Position numbers and translations under genes: made by a program | Origin: an uncultured Chitinophagaceae bacterium | GTDB lineage: Bacteria > Bacteroidota > Bacteroidia > Chitinophagales > Chitinophagaceae | NCBI GenBank assembly: GCA_946885335.1 | Contig: CAMPGG010000217.1 | Coordinates: forward strand, 1-5,832 | DNA: 5,832 nt | Reading direction: 5' to 3' | Part shown: piece after piece, positions 1 to 5,832 of the stretch | How positions within the stretch are numbered: position 1 is the first letter of the stretch | Layout of the letters: each line of letters begins with the position of its first letter | Notes under the pieces: model-generated | Seen by the model: the letters and a program-made list of their open reading frames with translations, nothing else | Database searches by the model: none | Told to the model about the DNA's origin: nothing

Positions 1-278
1 CGTTTTACTTTCATTTGTATAAGCAATGCCGCCGTCATGATCACCGCTCCTTCATCTTCACCAATACCTACAATAACAGCATCCACATCCTTCATAGGTA
101 ATTGTTTGATGGCTTCAGGATTGGTGGCATCTAACGCCAATGTATGAGTGATCTGGTTTTTATATTTTTCGGCATGTTCCAGATTCGAATCCACACCAAT
201 CACTTCATGTCCCAGCGAAGTCAACCTGTGAGATAAAGAAGATCCAAAATTTCCTAAACCAATGACGATGAATTTCAT
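1..278 (-). CDS. ktrA: KtrA/TrkA-type potassium uptake regulatory subunit, N-terminal part (runs off the left edge)
   Basis: This is the cytosolic RCK (KTN) subunit that binds nucleotide and gates the K+ channel subunit encoded immediately upstream. Ninety-two codons are visible, from an ATG at 276-278 to the window edge, with no stop. The protein opens with a Rossmann fold: strand one ends in the dinucleotide motif GLGNFG (residues 7-12), and strand two ends in VIGVD, with Asp30 placed to hold the adenosine ribose. VDAVIVGIGEDEG (residues 65-77) follows, a signature stretch of this family. The sequence resembles single-domain KtrA (about 220 residues) more than the duplicated TrkA of E. coli (about 460), but the missing C-terminus prevents a decision. 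The gene starts 10 bp after the stop of the channel gene, without a Shine-Dalgarno sequence, which is usual in Bacteroidota. Family assignment is firm; KtrA versus TrkA is an inference. Confidence 0.93.
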   Translation of the reverse strand, partial: MKFIVIGLGNFGSSLSHRLTSLGHEVIGVDSNLEHAEKYKNQITHTLALDATNPEAIKQLPMKDVDAVIVGIGEDEGAVIMTAALLIQMKVK

Positions 279-288
279 GTTTACAATT

Positions 289-2127
289 TTAAAAAGTAAT
301 TTCTTCTTTTGGGTAACGATAATATAATTGCTGGCTCTGTTGAACAAATGCTATAAATATTGTCAGCACGCCTACTCTGCCAATAAACATTGAAAGGATA
401 AGGACAATTTTACTTAAGTGACTAAGATCGGCAGTTATACCCAGTGAAAGGCCCACCGTTGAAAACGCGGAAAAGGCTTCAAAAGCGATCTTCAATAAAC
501 CTTTATCACTATCAAAAATGGAAATTAAAAAAATGGCGACACCTATAATAGCAAATGAAATCAATATTATAGCAAAAGATCTCCTGATTGAACGGTGAGA
601 AATTTCTGCGCCGGAGAATTCAGTACGATCTTTTCCCTGGATCACACTCAGCACATTTAATACGGCAACACCAATGGTAGTTGTTTTAATGCCACCACCC
701 ATTGATCCTGGTGAAGTGCCTATCCACATTAATAGCATATATATCATTACTGTTGGAAACGATAGTACGGCCATATCAACTGTATTAAAACCAGCCGTTC
801 TTGGTGTAACAGCGCCAAAAATACTAGTTACTAATTTTCCAATAAATGTTGGGTGCTGCCTTAATGTAGCTCCCTGTTCAAATATTATATAAGATACCAG
901 GCCAATAACAATTAAAATACCCGTTACAACTAATGCCAACCTGGAGTTGATATTTATTAAACGTGGTATATGATCCCGCATAGGAATTTTAAAAATTTTG
1001 CGATAAATGTTTTTTGCCTTGATCCTGATATAACCATACAGGTTAAATACTATTGGGAAACCCATTCCACCAAGTATGATGAGCATCGCTATCGTCAATT
1101 GTAACGGGTAATTAAACCGGATAGATGGTTCATATAAGCCATAAGATAAAGTAGTAATACCCGCATTACAAAATCCCGAAACTGCATGAAAGATGGAAAA
1201 AAACACCATATCCAGTTTGCGTTCAAACAAAGAGGCATCCATTGAAAAATATATAAATATTGCACCAATGGCTTCAAAAAAAATGGTTACAATAATGACC
1301 TGGTAAACGAAACGAATAATATTACTGATTCGGTCCCTGTTCATCATTTCCCTAAAAGCAAGCTGGCTGCGAAAAGAAGCACCACCCGAAACTGCATAAG
1401 CCAATAAACCGGCAAAAGTCATGATACCGAATCCACCAATCTGAATTAAAAGGAGAATAATTACCAACCCAAACGTTGTAAAACTTCCCGAATCCACCAC
1501 CATTAGTCCTGTAAGTGTCACTGCGCTTGTAGCAGTAAAAAATGCGTCTAACGGTGATATATCGATGCTGGTTGCATTGGGTAAATACAATAGGATGGTA
1601 CCCATAACGATTAAAAAAACAAAACTGCTGATGAAAAGAAGTGCCGGGTTTACTCCACGCCGGTATATCAATTGAAGAACGGAAGATATTTCTATAAAGA
1701 ATACGAGTATGACCAGTACATTAACCAGTATTTTATTCAGCAAAAAACGATTGGTATTTACTAAAAGGCCTTCTGCCTGCAGGTCCATTACTTTAGCCAG
1801 TAAAAACAATACGATCAGCCATATTACCAGGTTAAATATGCGGGCCTTTAATCTTTTTACAGAAAATAATTCCAGCAAAAAACGAAGGCCCATCAATATT
1901 GATAAGCCGATGAGTAAAACTTTCAAACCGGTTACCAGGTTATTATTTACACTGCGAAAAGTTTTAAATCCCAGGTCGTACATAACCAGCAGGAAGGCAA
2001 ATAATAGCAAGAAAGGAATGAGCAGGTTGCAGTAATGCAACAGCAATTCAGACATTCTTTTTGGAATGATTCTGCGTTTGATTCCCTGCCTGAAAAAAGT
2101 AGCCAGATTAAACCCGCTTTTTTTCAT
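289..2127 (-). CDS. ktrB: TrkH/KtrB-family potassium transporter, membrane subunit
   Basis: This inner-membrane subunit forms the K+ (possibly Na+-coupled) pathway of a Ktr/Trk system. Its 612 residues contain the four pseudo-repeats of the family, each with a pore loop carrying the filter glycine: TLTGL (Gly207), FCNAGI (Gly323), TPRTAGF (Gly446) and STVGL (Gly559). Other family marks are QIGGFGIMTF (229-238), the gating-loop motif GTSPGSMGGGIKT (470-482) in the third repeat, and FIGRVG (581-586), whose conserved Arg584 lies in the last transmembrane helix. Bacillus KtrB has about 445 residues. The excess here is an N-terminal extension of about 155 residues with roughly four further hydrophobic segments (about 32-50, 64-88, 97-113 and 131-155), while the pore domain starts near residue 160. 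The ATG at 2125-2127 has no Shine-Dalgarno sequence. The RCK partner follows 10 bp downstream in the same operon. Calling it KtrB rather than TrkH rests on that KtrA-like partner and is the less certain part. Confidence 0.95.
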   Translation of the reverse strand: MKKSGFNLATFFRQGIKRRIIPKRMSELLLHYCNLLIPFLLLFAFLLVMYDLGFKTFRSVNNNLVTGLKVLLIGLSILMGLRFLLELFSVKRLKARIFNLVIWLIVLFLLAKVMDLQAEGLLVNTNRFLLNKILVNVLVILVFFIEISSVLQLIYRRGVNPALLFISSFVFLIVMGTILLYLPNATSIDISPLDAFFTATSAVTLTGLMVVDSGSFTTFGLVIILLLIQIGGFGIMTFAGLLAYAVSGGASFRSQLAFREMMNRDRISNIIRFVYQVIIVTIFFEAIGAIFIYFSMDASLFERKLDMVFFSIFHAVSGFCNAGITTLSYGLYEPSIRFNYPLQLTIAMLIILGGMGFPIVFNLYGYIRIKAKNIYRKIFKIPMRDHIPRLININSRLALVVTGILIVIGLVSYIIFEQGATLRQHPTFIGKLVTSIFGAVTPRTAGFNTVDMAVLSFPTVMIYMLLMWIGTSPGSMGGGIKTTTIGVAVLNVLSVIQGKDRTEFSGAEISHRSIRRSFAIILISFAIIGVAIFLISIFDSDKGLLKIAFEAFSAFSTVGLSLGITADLSHLSKIVLILSMFIGRVGVLTIFIAFVQQSQQLYYRYPKEEITF

Positions 2128-2194
2128 CTGTTCTTTAATTTAATTTTGTCAGGCCGATAAATCGGGAATAATCAAACATACATTCTTTGCTGCG
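2128..2194 (-). promoter_or_regulatory. Gap between the aminotransferase and ktrB genes with a possible -7 box
   Basis: This 67-bp gap separates two genes on the same strand. On the minus strand, positions 2180-2173 read TATGTTTG, a match to the Bacteroidota -7 element TAnnTTTG, about 46 bp upstream of the ktrB ATG. The nearest upstream TTG is inside the aminotransferase gene (minus strand 2212-2209), leaving a 28-bp spacer, longer than the usual 17-23, so the promoter is weak or not real. Between the box and the ATG is the short palindrome CCGATAAATCGG (2154-2165). It has no T-run after it on the minus strand and is therefore unlikely to be a terminator. Read-through from the aminotransferase gene remains possible. 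Confidence 0.35.
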
Positions 2195-3385
2195 CTACTT
2201 TAATTGTGCAAATGCTTTTGTAATTCTGCGAAAACCTTCTTCTATTTTTTCCATGGAGTTTGCAAATGAAATGCGAATACATTCATCATTCCCAAATGCT
2301 GACCCCGTTACAGTTGAAACATGTGCTTCATTGAGCAGGTACATACAAAGATCATCCGCATTATTTATTTTATGATCCCCGGCTGATTTGCCAAAATAAT
2401 GATTCACTTCCGGGAAAATATAAAAGGCACCGTCAGGAATTGCACAACGAAGACCAGGAATTTCTTTAATTAATTCAAGCACTTTTTCTTTGCGTTTTAC
2501 AAATTCGCGGGTCATGGCAAAGCTGGGTTCTAATGAAGAAGTGAGTGCAGTTATTGCGGCACGTTGAGTTATTGCATTTGTACCACTTGTAAATTGTCCC
2601 TGCAATTTTTCGCAGGCTTTGGCAATGGCAGCCGGGGCTGCAATATAGCCAAGCCTCCAGCCTGTCATGGCAAAACCTTTACTCAATCCATTGATGATAA
2701 TGGTACGTTCTTTCACTGTTTCGAAACTGGCAATACTTTGATGTCCGCCTACAAAATTGATGTACTCATATATTTCATCAGAAATAATAAATACATGTGG
2801 ATTTTTTTCAAAAACAGATACCAATGCCGCTAATTCATCCTTGCTGTAAACCGAACCGGAAGGATTACAGGGTGAAGAAAAAATAAACAATTTGGTTTGC
2901 GGCGTTATGGCAGCTTCCAGTTCGGCTGCAGTTAATTTGTACTGATTGTCAAGTTTACCCTTTATCAATTTTACTTTTCCCTCACCTAATTGTACAAGCG
3001 CTGAATAGGTAACCCAATAAGGTGTGGGGATTAAAACTTCATCATCTTTATTAATAATACTGAGGATCACATTGGCCAGGCTTTGCTTGGCACCCGTAGA
3101 AACCACGATATTTTCCGGTTTATAATCCAGCCCATTATCTCTTTTAAATTTTTGGCAAATAGCTTCCTTAAGTTCCATATAGCCGCCGACAGGCGTATAA
3201 TGACTCCAGTTTTCATCTATCGCTTTTTTAGCAGCTTCTTTGATATGTTCTGGTGTATCAAAATCAGGTTCGCCTAAACTAAGGTCAATGATATCAATTC
3301 CCTTTTCCCTAAGTTCCCGCCCCAACCGGGCCATTCTAAGCGTTTCAGGTTCACTAAACCGATCTAATAAACTGGATAATTGCAT
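2195..3385 (-). CDS. aspC: Pyridoxal-phosphate aminotransferase, class I (aspartate aminotransferase type)
   Basis: This cytosolic enzyme transfers an amino group from an amino acid, probably aspartate, to 2-oxoglutarate using pyridoxal phosphate (PLP). Its 396 residues are a normal full length for the subgroup of fold-type I aminotransferases that includes Bacillus and Thermus aspartate aminotransferases. Visible marks in order are GEPDFDTP (38-45), STGAKQ (96-101, phosphate-binding turn), Trp124 in TPYWVTY (stacks on the PLP ring), SPCNPSG with Asn174, SDEIYEY with Asp203 (pairs with the pyridine nitrogen) and Tyr206, GLSKGFAMTGWRLGY with the Schiff-base Lys236 and Arg244, and CIRISF with Arg371 (holds the substrate carboxylate). 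All key residues are present. The ATG is the first in frame after an upstream in-frame TGA. The gene is divergent from secD(F) and lies 67 bp upstream of ktrB. Substrate choice cannot be read from sequence alone: related enzymes also use aromatic amino acids, prephenate or LL-diaminopimelate precursors. Confidence 0.94.
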   Translation of the reverse strand: MQLSSLLDRFSEPETLRMARLGRELREKGIDIIDLSLGEPDFDTPEHIKEAAKKAIDENWSHYTPVGGYMELKEAICQKFKRDNGLDYKPENIVVSTGAKQSLANVILSIINKDDEVLIPTPYWVTYSALVQLGEGKVKLIKGKLDNQYKLTAAELEAAITPQTKLFIFSSPCNPSGSVYSKDELAALVSVFEKNPHVFIISDEIYEYINFVGGHQSIASFETVKERTIIINGLSKGFAMTGWRLGYIAAPAAIAKACEKLQGQFTSGTNAITQRAAITALTSSLEPSFAMTREFVKRKEKVLELIKEIPGLRCAIPDGAFYIFPEVNHYFGKSAGDHKINNADDLCMYLLNEAHVSTVTGSAFGNDECIRISFANSMEKIEEGFRRITKAFAQLK

Positions 3386-3408
3386 ATTTGAAAAAATTAA
3401 GATAGAAA

Positions 3409-3416
3409 CAAAAATA
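3409..3416 (-). promoter_or_regulatory. Candidate -7 promoter element of the aminotransferase gene
   Basis: The minus strand reads TATTTTTG here, matching the Bacteroidota -7 consensus TAnnTTTG. It would start transcription near 3402 and give a leader of only about 17 nt before the ATG at 3385. No TTG is found at the expected 17-23 bp upstream, so the -33 half is missing or degenerate. In such AT-rich DNA a match to six fixed bases can arise by chance; its position directly before a gene is the main support. Confidence 0.4.
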
Positions 3417-3441
3417 GGGATTCAATATTTAAAAGTTCCCG

Positions 3442-3459
3442 GTGCTTACGTAATTGCAC
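3442..3459. repeat. Operator-like inverted repeat with palindromic core
   Basis: The sequence is GTGC, then the perfect 8-bp palindrome TTACGTAA (3446-3453), then TT and GCAC. The GTGC and GCAC arms are inverted repeats of each other, offset by 2 bp from the centre of the core. It sits about 26 bp upstream of the candidate -7 box of the aminotransferase gene, covering roughly -33 to -50 relative to its inferred start, where an activator or repressor could act. No regulator is known from this sequence; an operator role is an inference. Confidence 0.35.
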
Positions 3460-3545
3460 GAATAATTTATACATGCAGTTAACAAGTAATCTGAACTTTA
3501 TTTTTCAAATTTTCTAGCAAAAAATATTAAAATACCAGGTGTAAA

Positions 3546-3574
3546 AAAGAATTGTCATAAAAACATAATTCTTT
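3546..3574. repeat. AT-rich inverted repeat (stem of up to 10 bp)
   Basis: AAAGAATT (3546-3553) and AATTCTTT (3567-3574) are perfect inverted repeats. In RNA a G-U and a U-A pair could extend the stem to 10 bp, closing a 9-nt loop. Read on the minus strand the stem runs into a short T stretch, a weak terminator shape, but no known gene is transcribed towards it from that side. It could instead be a protein-binding site or chance in AT-rich DNA. Confidence 0.35.
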
Positions 3575-3695
3575 CGTTATTCCACAACAATTGAAATGAT
3601 AGCACTATGACTGTTTTGAAGCTCGTTCGCTTTTAAGGAGTAAAACCGTTGAGAACTAATGACTTATCCCAATGACTTTTAACCCAAAAGGTTGG

Positions 3696-3724
3696 TTGAC
3701 TTATACTTGAAAACATTATCTTTG
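3696..3724 (+). promoter_or_regulatory. secD(F) promoter of Bacteroidota type (TTG-N18-TATCTTTG)
   Basis: The -33 element TTG (3696-3698) is followed after 18 bp by the -7 element TATCTTTG (3717-3724). This matches the Bacteroidota consensus TTG-N17-23-TAnnTTTG in both halves and in spacing, and it is the best promoter in the window. Transcription would start near 3730 and leave a leader of about 28 nt before the ATG at 3758. That leader has no Shine-Dalgarno sequence. Confidence 0.75.
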
Positions 3725-3757
3725 CCGTCCTTAAAAATCCCGTAAACTGTTATACGT

Positions 3758-5832
3758 ATGCAACTGAAAGGTTTGGTTCGCTTTTTTACCATTTTGCTGA
3801 TCATTTACTCGGTTTATCAGCTCTCGTTCACCTGGTTTGTTCGTGGACATGAAAATAAAATGGAAGCCAGTGCGGAAAGTTATGTGAAAGCACTTTACCC
3901 TACTGCTGAACAAAAATACCCTGACAACAAAGAACTACAGGCTCTTTACAAAGACACCCTTGACCGCATTTACCAGGATCGTTTAAAACGATTACTGGAC
4001 AGCACCCGTGATGTAAATGTTACGGTAGGTCCCCAGGGAATGATCACTTACCAGCAGGCAAAAGAAAATGAATTAAACCTTGGACTTGATTTACAGGGGG
4101 GCATTAACGTTACCATGGAAGTTGAACTTTCTGGTTTGTTAAGAGCGATGGCTAACAATTCAAAAGATCCAAATTTCAATAAGGCTTTAGAAAATGCCAA
4201 TAAGCGTAAAGCAAACAGCAACGCTGATTTCATCACTTTGTTTGTTGAAGAATACAAAAAATTAAATCCCGATGGCAGGCTCGCATCCATCTTTGCCACT
4301 GCCAACCAGGATAAGATCAGCATCAATGATAATGATGAAAAAGTAATTGCCGCTATTCGTTCAGAAGCCAACGATGCATTCGGAAGAACTTTCAATGTGT
4401 TAAGTAACAGGATCGACCAGTTTGGTGTTGCGCAGCCAACCATTAATCCTGACCCGGAAAGAGGAATTATCACCGTTGAATTACCAGGTATGCAGGATGA
4501 ACAGCGTGTTCGTAATTACCTGCAATCATCTGCCAATCTTCAATTTTGGGAAACTTATAAGCCTGAAGAATTACAGGCTTCATTTATCAATGCAGATAAT
4601 GAATTTGATAACTACATGCGTGGTATCAAATCAACCGATACAACCAAACCGCAAACGGATACAACTGCTGTAGCTGCAACGCCTGCCACTGATTCGGCCG
4701 ATCTGTCATTATCTGAAGAACTTAAAACAACGGATGTTGTAAAAGACACACTTGGCAGAAGATCTCTTTCTGAATTTTTACAACCCGGTGGTGGTGGTGC
4801 TCTTTTCGCGGTGCAATCAAAAGATACTGCACTGGTAAGAAGTTACCTGGAAATTCCATCCATCCGTAACCAGTTCCCTGCTGATGCAAAATTTGTTTAT
4901 GGTATTCCTCCACGTTTCGAAGGCAAGGTTTCCAATATTATTCCGATGTATGTTTTAAAAACATACGGTAGTGATAAAGCGCCTATCGAAGGTGAGACCG
5001 TTATTGGTGCCTCCCAGGATTTTGATCCTACCAGTGGCCGCCCGATGGTAAGTATGACCATGAATACATCCGGTGCACGTGCATGGGAAACCATTACAGA
5101 GAAGAGTGCAAGAGAGCAAATTCCAATTGCCATTGTGTTAGACGACCTGGTTTATTCTGCGCCTATTGCCAATGAAAGAATCAGTGGTGGCAGATCAACC
5201 ATCTCCGGAAACTTCACCGTTGAAGAAGCCCAGGATCTTTCCAATATTTTAAAATCAGGTAAACTACCTGCACCCGCAAAGATTGTACAGGAACAAAGAG
5301 TTGGACCTACATTAGGAGCCGATGCTATCCGCGGCGGTTCTATGGCTTTTATAATTGCGTTTGTAGTCATCTTTATTTTGATGCTGGTATATTATAATAC
5401 CTCAGGATGGGTTGCTAACATTGCGCTTATTTTAAACGTATTATTTACCGTAGGTATCCTGACTGGTTTAGGTGCAACATTAACAGCTGCTGGTATTGCC
5501 GGTTTGGTATTAACAATCGGTATGGCGGTTGATACCAACGTATTGATATTTGAAAGGATCAAGGAAGAATTAACGCGGGGCAGATCATATTTAGATGCAA
5601 TTAATGCAGGTTACAGGCGATCATTACCTCCGGTACTTGATGGACACATCACTTCTTTATTTACCGCGATTATTCTCTTTTACTTTGGACTGGGTCCTGT
5701 AAAAGGATTTGCAACTACGCAGATCATCGGTCTTCTGCTTTCTATGTTTTGTGGTATTCTTGTTAGCCGCTGGGTAACAGAAATGTTCACAAACAAAAAG
5801 AAGCACCTGCAATATTTTACCGGTGTTTCCCG
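3758..5832 (+). CDS. secDF: Protein translocase subunit SecD, probably the SecD half of a fused SecDF (runs off the right edge)
   Basis: SecD(F) is an inner-membrane accessory of the Sec translocon that uses the proton motive force to draw exported proteins out on the periplasmic side. An unbroken frame of 691 codons runs from ATG 3758 to the window edge. The start is fixed by an in-frame TAA at 3743-3745 with no other start between. A first membrane helix (about 8-28) precedes a large periplasmic part with LGLDLQGG (108-115), NRIDQFGV (217-224), VELPG (240-244) and VLDDLVYSAP (460-469). QRVGPTLG (513-520) leads into five more helices (about 529-546, 552-572, 576-598, 627-645 and 650-673). 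GMAVDTNVLIFERIKEE carries Asp592, equivalent to the proton-relay Asp519 of E. coli SecD. The frame stays open after helix six, as expected if it continues into SecF; that half is not seen. Residues about 292-347 are a Thr/Ala/Asp-rich insert ending in four glycines. Confidence 0.95.
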   Translation, partial: MQLKGLVRFFTILLIIYSVYQLSFTWFVRGHENKMEASAESYVKALYPTAEQKYPDNKELQALYKDTLDRIYQDRLKRLLDSTRDVNVTVGPQGMITYQQAKENELNLGLDLQGGINVTMEVELSGLLRAMANNSKDPNFNKALENANKRKANSNADFITLFVEEYKKLNPDGRLASIFATANQDKISINDNDEKVIAAIRSEANDAFGRTFNVLSNRIDQFGVAQPTINPDPERGIITVELPGMQDEQRVRNYLQSSANLQFWETYKPEELQASFINADNEFDNYMRGIKSTDTTKPQTDTTAVAATPATDSADLSLSEELKTTDVVKDTLGRRSLSEFLQPGGGGALFAVQSKDTALVRSYLEIPSIRNQFPADAKFVYGIPPRFEGKVSNIIPMYVLKTYGSDKAPIEGETVIGASQDFDPTSGRPMVSMTMNTSGARAWETITEKSAREQIPIAIVLDDLVYSAPIANERISGGRSTISGNFTVEEAQDLSNILKSGKLPAPAKIVQEQRVGPTLGADAIRGGSMAFIIAFVVIFILMLVYYNTSGWVANIALILNVLFTVGILTGLGATLTAAGIAGLVLTIGMAVDTNVLIFERIKEELTRGRSYLDAINAGYRRSLPPVLDGHITSLFTAIILFYFGLGPVKGFATTQIIGLLLSMFCGILVSRWVTEMFTNKKKHLQYFTGVS

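Larger units (their letters stand above)
3386..3757. other. Divergent intergenic region between the aminotransferase and secD(F) genes
   Basis: This stretch of 372 bp carries no convincing gene. It is AT-rich and holds the start signals of both flanking genes: a -7-like box for the aminotransferase near its left end, and a full promoter for secD(F) near its right end. In between lie an operator-like inverted repeat (3442-3459), an AT-rich stem (3546-3574) and short direct repeats (3658-3704). The central part, about 3460-3690, has no assigned role. I saw no tRNA, and no open frame with family-like content. Confidence 0.8.

Noticed and set aside
1709..2035. Open frame of 108 codons on the plus strand inside ktrB
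   Set aside because: It is fully antisense to the N-terminal membrane part of the channel gene and has no recognisable motif or start signal.
2154..2165. CCGATAAATCGG palindrome as a rho-independent terminator of the aminotransferase gene
   Set aside because: The stem is only 4-5 bp and no T-run follows it on the minus strand.
3240..3482. Open frame of 80 codons on the plus strand spanning the aminotransferase start and the intergenic region
   Set aside because: Most of it is antisense to the aminotransferase N-terminus, and the remainder runs through promoter-like AT-rich DNA without coding character.
4048..4473. Open frame of 141 codons on the minus strand inside secD
   Set aside because: It is antisense to the well-supported SecD frame, matches no family I recognise, and its composition is that of a mirrored coding sequence.
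4787..4798. (GGT)4 run as a phase-variation repeat
   Set aside because: The repeat unit is three bases, so length changes would keep the frame, and four copies are too few to be notably unstable.

Overview
The window looks like ordinary chromosomal housekeeping DNA from a member of the Bacteroidota, probably near the Chitinophagaceae. Three things point there: the protein signatures, AT-rich intergenic DNA without Shine-Dalgarno motifs, and promoter elements of the TTG / TAnnTTTG type that this phylum uses instead of the E. coli -35/-10 pair. The family-level placement is an inference from general appearance, not from a search.

Layout. On the minus strand, reading from high to low coordinates, lie a class I aminotransferase of the aspartate aminotransferase type (3385 to 2195), a TrkH/KtrB-family potassium-transporting membrane subunit (2127 to 289), and the N-terminal part of its cytosolic KtrA/TrkA-type regulatory partner (278, running off the left edge). 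The two potassium genes are only 10 bp apart and surely form one transcription unit. The aminotransferase is 67 bp upstream of them with no convincing terminator between, so it may be co-transcribed, although a TAnnTTTG box in the gap could give the potassium operon its own promoter. On the plus strand, a SecD-type protein translocase gene starts at 3758 and runs off the right edge. In Bacteroidota it usually continues into SecF as one SecDF polypeptide, but the SecF half would lie outside the window.

The aminotransferase and secD(F) are divergent and separated by 372 bp. This gap holds a well-formed promoter for secD(F), a -7-like box for the aminotransferase, an operator-like inverted repeat (3442-3459), an AT-rich 10-bp stem (3546-3574) and a thrice-repeated GACTT just upstream of the secD(F) promoter.

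Functionally, KtrB forms the K+ pathway in the inner membrane and the KtrA-type RCK subunit gates it in response to nucleotide binding. The aminotransferase serves amino-acid metabolism, and SecD(F) uses the proton motive force to pull exported proteins across the inner membrane. No functional link between the two sides of the divergent region is evident. I saw no mobile element, CRISPR array, tRNA, rRNA or defence system, and I do not think the window holds a new system. The points worth a second look are modest and mostly regulatory.
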